Part shown: positions 35,185-47,200 of the stretch, in pieces | Layout: every line of letters begins with the position of its first letter | Position numbering within the stretch: the stretch's first letter is position 1 | DNA from: Diploscapter coronatus | Lineage: Eukaryota; Nematoda; Chromadorea; Rhabditida; Rhabditidae | Direction: 5' to 3' | Assembly: GCA_964036155.1 (NCBI GenBank) | Contig: OZ038423.1 | Location: 66,417,249 to 66,481,248, forward strand | DNA length: 64,000 bases | Notes under the pieces: generated by a model | Told to the model about the DNA's origin: nothing | Databases searched by the model: none | The model's input: the letters and a program-made list of their open reading frames with translations, nothing else | Made by a program: the position numbers and the translations under genes

Positions 35185-38100
35185 CTAGCTTGTTTGACTC
35201 GGTAGCGATAAATATCCATAGGTGCCCGTATACACGACAAGACATTTTGAGATGTCCATTTTCAGCTGAAACGATTTATGTAAATTTTTAGTAAACTGAA
35301 CTAGTTTACAGAATCAAAAGATGGTCTGTCATTAGGATTTAGACACCAGTACTGCCTCAAAATGTGATATCTGGAAAGGAATTCGAAACAGTTCGAAAAG
35401 ATAAATGTCCTTACATTTCATCTGAACATAGTTCGGGCTGGTAAAGTCGATTTCCTTCTTGAAGAAAATCAAGCAGATCTGCAGTGAAAATATCCTGATA
35501 CGGTAATTGGCCAAGTGAATAAATCTCAAAGAGGGTTACACCGTAAGACCAACTAAATTAAATTGTGCTGAATTCTTTTTCGAAAACTCCAAGCAATTCT
35601 TACACATCGCTCTTTGTGCTGAAAGTATTTTCTGTGTAGCATTCCGGAGCCAGCCATTTGAGAGGAAGTAATCCTTTGGTCATTGGGTTTATTGTTGCAT
35701 TGCCTTGAATTGCCAGACCAAAATCACAGATCTAAATTTGCAATTTGTAATGTCTCAGTTTTTATTGAAGATCACCTTTGCGACTTTACTCTTTGTTAGT
35801 AGCACATTTCGCGCAGCCAAATCTCGATGAACGATGTCTTTTGAAGCGATATAGCTCTAAATTTCTTCAAAAATGAGAAACATTGCTGTGTTGGTGTCCG
35901 ACAAATTGGGACAATAAAAAGCACGAAAACTCGATGCATAGAAATTGGCGCGTTATTAACAAACCGAAATAAAGGTAATTCAATGATTCTAATAATTATT
36001 TTAGGATAACTACTTGAAACTACGTAATGCATAGGTTGTATCTTCAAAATTCGCGGCATTCACTGTCTCAATATATCGTTCTTCGACTACCATTCCATCG
36101 CAAATTTGCCAGGCGTACGATGTTAATTCCTTGATTCCATTTTGGTTTTTCTATGAGTTTATTGCTGAAAATCCACGATCTATTATCCCCTACCTTGAGT
36201 GACTCTTCGTTATCAGCAACGTAGTGCCGAATATCCCCTAATTCACAGTACTCAAGCAACATAAGCGGGACGAATCTGCTCGCCACGTATCCGTACATGC
36301 TAAATTTGAGAAAATTATAGTTTAAGAAATTTGGTAAATTGAATTTGGCTTTTCTTCCAAATATTCTTTCTTTAATTCAGAAGTCTTTACGGAAATTTAT
36401 TAAATAGAGAAATGTAATTCTACCTAACGATGTGCAAATTGTACTCAAGTTTTTTCATGATCTCAATTTCCTTGAAAAAGTCCAGTCGATCAGAATCAGA
36501 AGCGTGACCTAATAGCCGTTTGACCGCTATCTAAAAGCTCAGAATAAGGCTCGAAATTATACAAATTTGTTTTTACTCACTTCACAAATATTGGTAGTCT
36601 TTGACGAGTACAATTGTACTTCGATACTTTGATTAATTTGAAATAGCGGTACCGAACCTAGATTATCAATGTTTCGAGGACTATTTAAAAATTCGAACCA
36701 TTTAGAACTCCAAGGAAAACTTCGGAAAATGCTCCCTTGCCGAGTGATTTTTCTTCATCGATTTCCACATCGGTCGATTTCACTATCCACGGATCTCTGA
36801 AAAAATAAGAGAAATTTCCATATTTTCGATCAGGGTCGTCCAGAAATGGGTTTTTTTAATTTCGGAAGGCAGAAAATGATCAAAAATCGACAAACAGAAA
36901 CGGGAAATTATGAAATTTTTTACATATTACAAATGTTAGACTTCAGATAATTTAGCTATTGTCTGTGAATCAGAATGTCTACCGTAAAATATAATATACT
37001 GTTTCATCTATCTTGCATTTCTCATAGATCGTATCTGCTTGCCATCAAAATTTATTAAACAATAGTCCGCCACGGGCGAAGCCAGACTACATCATATCAC
37101 TCAGTTAAATTTTCCAAAAAAAGTCAACCTTAGTTTCAATGAAAGGCCATTGAAAATTTCTCCATATGCTCAAAAGACAACTATCAAATCAATTACATTA
37201 CATTGCTATTGAGTCTGAATACATCGATCAGAGAAAAATCTAATGACCTTACCAAAGTTATCGAATTAGATGATTAGGTATATTGATTTCGATGAGAAAA
37301 TTTTTATATTTTAAATCACATTTACATCGAAAATTCGATATTCTTTGTCATCCCAATGCTATTTTTGGAGGCTAACATTTTCTGTTATTTTCTCCAAAAT
37401 TTCGGAAAACAAACAGAAACAGAAATGGTCAAAAATCGACAAAAAAACAAACGGAACAGAAACAGAATTTCTGGACGGCCCTGTTTTCGATATTCCTACC
37501 GGACTTGAGTTGGATCGGTTGCATATTCATTAGACTCTGCTTGTTGTCTGAATTTTTGACATGAAAATTCTTGACCAAATTCTTCCCTACTCGGTCATCG
37601 ATCTCAAAATCGGTATCCTTCTTCGATTCACATAGCAAATGATGAATATTATAATAGAAATGATCAAAACTCCTCCAACTGCCGAAAGTACTACTATCAA
37701 AACTGAAAGGTAAAAAATTTCCGATGAAACATTGTTTTTCGGACTAAATTTAGTTTTATCGAACGGATTATCATGCCAAGAGGTTGATTGAATTGGCTTT
37801 TGTGTTGGCTGAGTTGGATTTTGAGTTGGTTGCGTAACATTTGGCATAAATTCTGTAAAATGATTATATTCTGTAGATAGGATTAATAGCCATACCGATT
37901 CTGAATCTGAGCAAAATTCCAGTGGAATTATCGCTCGCTGTCAATTGAATGTCAATTCCTTGACAAATCGCTGAGCCATTTCTTCGGAACTTGTCGCATG
38001 TCCTAATTTAAATTTTGCACTGTAAATGAAGAAGTCAACTTGAATATTTTACTGTATTACAATCTTACAGTACGAAGGAATAGTGGGCACAATGCGGTTT

Positions 38101-41023
38101 CCATACCGTCACCCTAACCTTTTCATTTCTATTTTAGATGACATCTCCTCATGCCGTAAGACTGCATAAAGCTTTAACATTTTCACGATACCAACAAAGA
38201 ATAATATTTTAGGTAATAAGCTAACTAATGAAGATTGCTTACGATCCATCTTCGTTTGATCCACCTAGTGTATGAAGAAATGTAACTTGAACACAATCAC
38301 TTTCATCGTAACTCTCAACCATGAACTGGATAAAGAACATTAGGTCGTCATCTAAAATATACCAGATAAATATCGTTTTAGTCATGGAATAATTTAATTT
38401 TTGCAACTCTGTATTTATCCTTTACCATTATTCCTCATTTTATCATCTGTTGCAAGTGAATAATCGCTTCTTCTAAAGTACGCTGATTTAATTTCGATTT
38501 TCAGATATTAAACAGAATCTTACAATCCAATTTCACTGAATAAATATGGATAATTGTAAGTTGTAATTACGTGTTCCGTTGGCATGTCGAGTTTTTCTTC
38601 AGTTAGTGTCGTATACTCTGAAAGTTTCAGATAGGATATTTCAAATATGAAGTTATTTTAAGAAAGAAAAACTATGAAGGGTAACTTCAAGAGGGGACAA
38701 CATTCAATTTCTTCTTATATTTTGACCCAATTTTAGAAAATCGCTTTAATTTTATGGAAAAATACTATCATTTTGTAAAAATAATGATGTATATTCCAAA
38801 TATTTTAACATTTTTATACTGTTAAAAATTACCATCCTCAAATTTGAACTGAATAGACGAGATTTGGGTTTTCAGATAAATCGTAAAACATTTGCCACGA
38901 ATACGAACATTACTGAAGGCATTTCCAGGAAGAAGATCGCTGTTATTTTCATTCATTATTTGTTGAATTTAGTGGTGCTTACCCATTAAAATCCTGAATA
39001 ATGTTGTTGGGAGATAGACTGCAACCAGACAGGAGCGTAACATCACCAGTCTTAAAAAATAAAGCACTTTATGAATAATTCAATATTTGATATTATAGTG
39101 GCAAGTAAAAGTTTGGAATCAATGTTAATTTTAGCATGATGTGTGAACCGTCTTTTCATAGTCGAATTTTTCTGAGGTTTCGAGCATATGTTCGGAACTC
39201 TGATATTTACATACAGTCATTTTTCAAGAATATTCACTCACAAAACACGATTTTATACTTCATTTAGAGTTACTTTTAGTTCAAAACTTTCACTTGTCAC
39301 TGTGCAATGTTTACTAATTATACAAACTTCATACAGGGTATATGCTTCTAAAAGTCATTTGACAGTCGCTAAAACTAGGGCTTATAGTCTGACAATTCTG
39401 AATGAGATGGTAAACTACGCCATCTGGGTAATCGTTAGCTATGAGCAGAGCGTCCTGATTATAAAATGTATTTTGCAATATCATTTCTGTTTCATTTGGA
39501 AATACTGAAAAAGGATTCATTAATAAAGTGATAAAGATAATATTATTGATTGGAGAGAACGTCGATATCCAAAAATTACGCTATTCGTCTCGTTTCTCTT
39601 CGACGCGACTGACTATTTCACTCCAAATTCGATTTTTAATTGCTCTGCATGAATATCGACTTTCTCTCCAACCGACGATGCATTCAATCATTAGTAAAGT
39701 TGTTACAATGCTCCAAAGAAATAATCATCATTGAATCCCCATAATAGCCATAGTATGCCGCCGGGTCACATGTTGTGTTGTAGTCGATGAAAATAATGGA
39801 TAAAATTCCCGATTTAGAAATCATTAACTTTTGCTGAAAGGAGTTATTTCAGAGTTTGCAACTAAGATAGATAATCACGGATTTGTAAACTGCAAAGAAA
39901 CATTTTTATTTGCAAATTGCAATGAACTAAAGCTATCCAAAAATGACCCCTATATATAATTATAATTCACCAGAATATCGTCACTAATTTGTAAAATTAT
40001 CCAGGTTTTAATACTGAAAAGTCTAGTGAATTTTTACAAATGATGGCGGCGGTGGTTTTCTGGTAAACTATACAGGAAGTCGAGAAAAGTTTGGTTCGAA
40101 AACATTCAGCTATAATTTCGATCTTAGTGACTGCGTATATTTCCGTCAATAATTTTATTTTACCTACATGATTTCCATTGCGAATTGTTTCGTTACGATA
40201 AAATAGAAAGTCAAACAGGCTAAACATTCATCATAGTTTTTCATATCCATCCCATCAACTTTGTATACAAAATAATGCATACCTCCCCAAAAATATCATT
40301 TCTTTTCCAAATCCGTCGAAAATCATGTAACGAGAAAATCTTTCAAAATCGATATAATCGAGATGCGAGTTATTTTTTAATAGACCCTTAGCTTCCACAA
40401 GATATTCATCTGAAAAGTTTCGCACTTTTTGGAAGCAAAATGTCGGTATAATTACCATTTTAAAGAAATTATTATTTATTAGTGACTAATAAGAACATAT
40501 AATGGAATTTTCTAAATGAATTATTTTACCACTATTCTGTTCCTCAATTGAATTCATTGATGAGCACGAATTTGCAGTATTCAATTGTACTTTCGGATGA
40601 TAGAATATTGTTGAATATTCCTCGGCTAAATAAATTTTACCATAGCTTTCATTCAGCTTTACGAATTTCAATTGCTCGGGATGTTGACATGCATTTCCTA
40701 TAAAAGATCTGTTTGGTTTGCAAGAGAGATGATTATCCACCATTCTTACCCCATCCATTATCAAATGTGATGTTGATAGAAGTATTTGTGATATTGACTG
40801 GCAATTCTTGAGTATACACATAAAATCTTCCTACTGATCCAATATAATGATAATTGGTAAAGCGGTGAATCGATTGTAGCCTAAAACGATGACTTTTGTT
40901 AAGGTAGAATATCTATCATCGAATAACTTTCAAATAAAATATATGGGTGAAAAAAATCATAATTGAAATCATGGATGACCGAAATTTATGTTAAAATTCA
41001 AAATCGCTATTCATATCGAAATT

Positions 41024-41054
<31 letters not shown>

Positions 41055-41521
41055 GCTGTTAACAGATTATAACAGAAAAGATTTTCAATATCAGGTGAAT
41101 TTCCGATTTCGAAATAGTTGAGAAAAACTAGTATATCTATGAATCAATTTCGAAAACTCTAACGTTAGAACAATTTCATTATTCTTTGTTGTGTCATTGT
41201 AGGTTATCGTTATCGTCTGATTGTCATCTTGATCCTTCCAGTAATCAGGATCGATGTAAAATCTGATGAGATTAGGTGAAGGTAGGTAAAACTAAATTCG
41301 ATTATTATTTTTCGCGCAAATGGAATACGGACCTCATATGTGCAATACGATTGCCAAGTTAGATTGCATTTAGGGCATAATAGTCCACTTTGATAACACC
41401 CTAGAAAGTTGGTCATTGTAAATTTAGAAATGTTATTCTTACCATCACATTTAATGACAAAAATCAAAATATGATATAATAGAAATGAATAAAGTGAACA
41501 TTTCAATTTTAGCCCGTTCAT
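35185..41521 (-). CDS. Receptor tyrosine kinase with CUB-like ectodomain
   Basis: More than 20 exons. A signal peptide (LYSFLLYHILIFVIKC) starts at ATG 41519-41521. The ectodomain has many NxT/S sites and CUB-like repeats: GRFYVYTQELPVNITNTSIN, then RIRGKCFTIYLKTQISSIQF with YNYPYLFNDDDLMFFIQF, then CDKFRRNGSAICQGIDIQLT. A Thr/Pro/Gln stalk (TQPTQNPTQPTQKP) and a transmembrane helix (LIVVLSAVGGVLIISIIIFI) follow. The kinase domain is intact: P-loop GKGAFSEVFLG, IAVK lysine, HRDLAARN, CDFG, APE, KSDVWSYGV. It should phosphorylate tyrosine on binding an unknown ligand. The C-terminal end is uncertain: the frame meets TAG after PSFDSVN, or a GTAAAC donor there leads to a short final exon stopping at 35185. 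A hAT-like element sits in the intron before the kinase exon. Some ectodomain splice choices are inference. Confidence 0.83.
36831..37483. mobile_element. hAT-like non-autonomous element, 653 bp
   Basis: Ends CAGGGTCGTCCAGAAAT and ATTTCTGGACGGCCCTG are imperfect terminal inverted repeats. Both sides are flanked by the identical octamer TTTTCGAT (36823-36830 and 37484-37491). CAGGG ends with an 8-bp duplication are diagnostic of hAT transposons. Inner sub-terminal sequences are also related in inverse order (GGTCAAAAATCGACAAA motif at both ends). No transposase frame is present. It lies in the receptor tyrosine kinase intron that precedes the P-loop exon. Confidence 0.9.
41024..41053. repeat. 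A-run and (TA)n microsatellite
   Basis: A run of 14 A followed directly by eight TA repeats, inside an ectodomain intron of the receptor tyrosine kinase gene. Confidence 0.9.
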
Positions 41522-44202
41522 GGATATTTTATGTTACAAATTGAGTAATGCACTTTTTACACGAACAGAATTATTAAATCTATGTAGAAATAATTTTGAA
41601 AATTACACTCACATGACGTGCAACGTTATGCGTCTAATATATGAATGAATGTGTATTAGGAATTAGCAGCTAATCCATTAACACCTAAAACATGTAAATT
41701 CGCTTTCTCTCTGATAAGAAACGACAATATTAAATGATTTGTCGACTGAAAGAAAAAGACATGACGAGTATGAAATTTACACCATAAACAACCGATGAAG
41801 TTTTACTGAATATGACAGGCACTAATATTTTTAATACGAAAGCTGTTGTGTAATTAATACAAAATATAGGATTATTTTGGATTGCTGTACTATGCATAGG
41901 GCCCGCAATTGATTTTACGAAATTGAAGATAGCGTTTTTAAAACCTAATGAGCAGTTTTTCTTCTTCTAAACCGATGTTCCCATCGAAAGGTGTGCACTG
42001 CGTACTCTTGAAAATAGCTACTTTCAAACAGGTTGCCGCCGTTTGTTGCCGATCATTTTTAAATTCTTTGGTTCTAAAATATGCACCACATTCAATTCTG
42101 CAAGAATATCCTAGTGCTTCTGAGTGGAACCTTTCGGGAGTTTCAGAAATTCATTTTTCTCGGAATTTCGTTGGCGACTAATTTTCGAATAGCTCCAGAA
42201 GAGTTCTGGACTCATTTTACAGCATTTTAACAATGCAAATCGCTTGTCCATATGCTCATTTGAATATTCGTACGCGAGAAATTTCTCGCGAAATTACCTA
42301 ATTAACAAGAAACAAAAAATGTGACCAATTTTTGCTTCACAAAGTGGACGAAGCTTGCGGACTCTAGGCAAATCTTCGAAGTGATTCAAAAATAGTCTGA
42401 TTATCGTTCTAGTTTGTGTTAACTCGAATATCTTTGGAAGCAGAGACAGAACGAATAACTCTATGCTAGCCACAAAATGTGGTCTAAACTTTGTTAATCC
42501 GTCAACTTCCAGTGTTGAATACAGGTCGCTGATAAGACATGCATGGCAAATCGTACTCTAGGTGTTTGTAATCTTGATTGAATGTAAGATGAGGGACCAA
42601 AATTTGAAATGAATAAATTTTGTTCAATTAAAGTCGAGCTATTTGTTTAGTTGGAACAGTTGAAGAATAAAATATTTTTAAAAATTTAGAACTTGAAAAC
42701 GAAACTTGATTGCGTACTCAAAAGTTAAAGCTATAACGATCAGAAGCTTCTGAATAAAAATAATTTAGGGGCTACAAGCGAAATCTCAAATGCTACTGAT
42801 TTTCATCAAATTCTGATCCAATTTCGCATTCCACAAGAATAAACAAACCCTAACACATTTCGCATTTCTATGAAATATTTCCTCCAAAACTCCTTGTTCT
42901 ACGTGGCATGCAAGAGGTGTAAATGTTAGTGCTTAGAAATTCTAGTTCTTTCTTCGTTCTTTTGTCACCATTCATTGGCATTGCCTATTGCATCATCGTT
43001 GCTCTCCTCTCTCCCTTTAATATGCTCCATTCTCCCGCCAATTCTTCACCCTTTCCTTTTCCTGCATTTCTCATCATTTTTCATTTCCATCACCCGGTTT
43101 GCACTTCTTTTCTCCTTTCCTCTCGTTTTCTCACGATCTCTAGTTGAATGTTCACTTTTTTAACGAATCATTTCGAAGATTTTGCATCATTCAAGCGTGT
43201 TATTTTCGCCTCACTTGCTCCAATCTTTGAATTCTTAGCCATGATGCAATTGCACCGCTGTTTCGTTCAACTTTTCCAATCATTTGATGCAATTTTCTAT
43301 TTGCATCAGAAAATATTAGTTTGTTGTGTGTGAGCTTTATCTGAGTTTGGTAGTTCAGAATTGACAATTAGTATTTTTCGCTAAAATTTTCGTATTTGAG
43401 TATGAAAAATTGAATTGTAGCCAAAACGGATTAAAACTTCCAGTTTTTCTCCCGATCGCTATTCAAAGATCGTCGTCTATTTCAGTGTAGCCTAGCATTC
43501 CATTTCCATTTTTCTGCATCATATCCTGTCTGCTCGAAATATCAAATTTCGAATTTGCCTCATTCTGTCCAAAAGCTCGGTTTATTTCTTTTCCTCTCTC
43601 CTCCTCTTATCCCTTTTTGCAACGTTTATCTAGCGCCAAGTCTGCGATTTATGGCGGGTCAGCTTTTACTATGCCTCGAATGTAAACAGCTGAGTTGGGT
43701 TATTTTTCTCCTTTTCTACTAAAAATCAAATTCTTCATTATTCAGTCATTTTCGAACACATGTTGTGTTGAATGATTTCATTTATTTTCTCCGAAACTCC
43801 CCATCTTTCATTTCGTTCATTTTTCCAAGCAAATAGACTGTTTTCTGTGATTCATCCATCGCTCATTTTCTTCTCTCTTCTTCCCTCGAATTCTTGGGAA
43901 AATTCATCGATCATTTACTTCTCGCTCTAATTTTATCAATTTTATTCCCTTGTTCTTTATTTTCCTTTGTCAATGTCGCTGATTTCTTGTCTTTCGTCTG
44001 CATTTTACGCTGGAATGTCGTTGCTCTAGAATAAAAATTAATTCCTGAAAAGGTTTTTCTTTTGAACATTTGATAGCTTTGTGAAGAAGTTTTTGATAAA
44101 AGAAAAACTACCCGAAATTTTCAAATTGCATCGTTGTGAATTGTTTAAATTTTCCTAGAAGCTTCGAAAATTATTGATATTTCAGAGGTCTCGAAAATAT
44201 CG
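41522..44202. other. Intergenic between divergent kinase genes
   Basis: About 2.7 kb separating the receptor tyrosine kinase (-) and the MEKK4-like gene (+). The right half has CT-rich tracts (43000-43140, 43590-43620, 43865-43900) like those before other genes here, so it is probably the MEKK4-like promoter and outron. A TTTCAG acceptor at 44180-44185 lies 17 bases before the ATG. Open frames in the CT-rich part are compositional. Confidence 0.5.
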
Positions 44203-47200
44203 ATGAACCGCTTGAACGTGGACGAGCCGATGGAGCGAGGGAATAGCCTGTCGCTGACCGATTTGGATGAGGACGATGGGAGGAGTCAGGATGGAAATGA
44301 GGGCAGAGGGATGTAAGTCTTTATTTCAATTCTTTTTAATAGGTTTTTTCTTCGGGTAATTACTAAAAGTTGAAGAAAAAAATGTTCTATTGCAAAAATT
44401 ATAAAGCTAATTTCAAAGCACTTCTGATATTATATTTCCTATGATTAAAAAATTCAGGCTGACCCCGAAGAACAAGAAAACGTTGCGCAACTTGTACCGA
44501 GGCAGATACAGTACTGGAATGTACTCCAAAAGCGGCGAAAAACTCGTCAAACTTCAACGCAAAAAGAGTCGTCAGGACATGGAATTAAAGAATGCGCTTC
44601 GACGGGGAGAGTTCGATGAAGGATTTTCGGTGAGCTCTTATTTTTATTTTGAAAAATAGCCGATGCCTGAAATTAGAAATTTCGAAAGTCTACAATTGAA
44701 AATTTTAATCATGTTAAATTTCTGGCGAATTTTATTGCGGAAAGAGACAAAGCTAGTTCGAAAAATCATGTACCAGGACATTTGGTCATTTTTTAAAATA
44801 TAAAACCAATGAAAATTAAAAATCGGCGAAGCTGAACATTTTTCAGTCGCAAGCATCGTCTTCAAGCTCGTCGCAATATCGCTGCCTGCGTGGTTTGGAA
44901 AAGGACCGACATTCCGCACAAAATGCGACAGAGACAACGACTTCCTCTGCCTCCAGCACTGAACAACAACACAGTCCAAGTAATTAATTTCAAGTATGAA
45001 GAAGCTTTGATCAATCAAGAAATATTCCAGTAATCGGAATTCGCCGTCCAACGATGAGCACGAGTATTTCCTCTGAACCAACTCCATTTTCTCCTCACAC
45101 GAAGTCTGATGATCGGTATGGGTTTTTCCTTCTTATTTTGAAATTTGATTGAAATTCTTTGCCAGAAGTAAAATTTTAAAAAGGCGTGAAATAAAGTTCG
45201 TGGTCAGACCTTTAAAAATTTTACCTTCATACATTACTGATTAAAAATATCTCGATTAGTTCAATTGAAATGTTCACATTGTTCACATTTTAAATGGTTT
45301 TGATTCCAGAACGCATTTGTTCCACGACATCACCTCCTTTATGACCGCTTCTGCAGACCGACACGCGAAGTGCTCGAAACTCATTGTCAGCCAGCACGAT
45401 CCAAGACATTCACATCTGCCGGCAATTTTTTACTATTTTATTTTTGAAAGTTGATTTTCAGTATATTGATAGATTTTCTAAACTATTCTACTTTTTCAGC
45501 CAGTCCGTACCGTGGACACTCGTCATGGCCATCACAAATACGAATTCGCAGGCATTTTGTGGATCGTTCTGCGATCGTACTTCTCTGGACGAAATGTCAC
45601 GAAAGGACAGGATGCTTCTTTGGCTGAGGATAATCGGGTATTTATTTATGTCTAACTAAAGAACTTTCTCAAGTTTCTAAACTTTGAAGGAAAAATCTCG
45701 TATTATATTCTTTTCTTCCATAGATCTTATCTTTACTTATTCTGAAAATTGAAATTTTTCAGCTGTTCCAAAAACGAGCGGAACGTTCAGTAGTGTTGGA
45801 CCAATTGGACTCTTTCCAACTTCCTGCCTTGGAACTCGACATTCGGCAGCTCGACAGCAAGCACTTCGAATCACAGTACATCAAACATCTATGCGATTCG
45901 CATAAACAAGGCAGGTTCTGACAGATTGTTGAGAAATTCGTTTAAGATAGTCATTCTGTTAAAATAGTTTTAAGTAAGAGATTTAGAAGAAGAAAAATTA
46001 TCCACTCATTTACAAATTTAACTTCTTATTTATCGTCAAAAATAGTAATTCAAAGAAATAAATGTACTGTTTCAGTTTACGACCTCCTTGAATCATTCAA
46101 CAGCTACCTGTCCCAATTCCAAAACTGGAAGGACTTGCGAGAGACAGTCGCAAAGGAGAGAGGATCTGAATTCGTGAGGCGAATCGAGGACAGGGTGGCT
46201 GTGCTCACTGCTTGGATTAACACTGTCGACGATTTGAATGAGAAAATTGCACTGGTATTGTGGATTAACAATCATTTGGAATAAAGTAAAAGGGCGCGTT
46301 TCTTTCTCCCCCTTCTGTGAGCCACAGATCTTCCTCGATTTGGCGACACTTTTCATTGTCGATTTTGCTTTCTTTTTTTCCACATTTTTAAGGGTAATTA
46401 TCGATAACGAATCAATTCATTTTGATCAATATCGATGGAGAACGATAATAGGAAGATTTCCACGATGAAAACCCCGTTAATTTTGATAAAATAACAAAGA
46501 AAATCGGCAATGAACACAACTATCGTCTGTGCGCGCACTTCGAGACTCAAAAGCAGGAGAGAAAGAAGAGCGTCTTTCTTACTTTATTCCAAGTGACTCG
46601 CTCATCGCAATGAAAGTTTACTTTTCTTGATGAAGTTTATAAGATTTTAAAAAAATGGTATCTTGATTTTAAAAAGAAAAAAGTTCATGTACATCTTCAT
46701 GAACACCCCTGAAACTACTATTTTTCTGTTAAATCTTTTTTTTTGTCAGAAATATACTCTTAAAATTTTTTGTTTATAATTGTCATTTTTCCAGCTAGGC
46801 GAATTATTCGAGGTCTCGTCGATGGAGAACAGCGACTATCTGTGGCCGCGTCCTCTGTCCACGAACAACAAAATCAAGCGGGTTCTCGATGCCCGGCCTG
46901 TATTTGAAGCGTATGTTCGGAAGAGCATGAACCTAAAGGTCAGAGAAATCATCTCGTTTAGAAAAAAAAAGAATCAGAATATTTAAGGGCATGCGCAAAG
47001 TGCTGCAGAGAGTGAGCAAAATCACGGAATTGAGCATTTTGAAGGCAGCCATTCTGCTGCAAAGAAGCCCCTCGACCTATGCTCAGGCAGCTACAGCGAG
47101 AAGATCTGGACTGCAACTCACTGATCAAATGGTAAGACATCTTGAAGAGAATTTGTGCCAAAATCTAAAGAAATGATAAAATTTTTCCAAAAATTGCATC

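Noticed and set aside
37587..37847. Apparent frameshift after the transmembrane helix of the receptor tyrosine kinase
   Set aside because: A short 58-bp intron (GTAGGG to AACAAGCAG) joins the juxtamembrane exon to ESNEYATDPTQVR and then to the DPWIVKS exon in phase, so the gene is intact.
38157..38180. Possible exon TCTTACGGCATGAGG in the tyrosine kinase ectodomain
   Set aside because: Including it brings a stop in frame, while skipping it joins NEDGS to the TCDKFRRNG exon in phase.
42923..43333. Open frames of 60-75 codons before the MEKK4-like gene
   Set aside because: CT-rich promoter-like sequence; overlapping frames and no splice signals or conserved motif.
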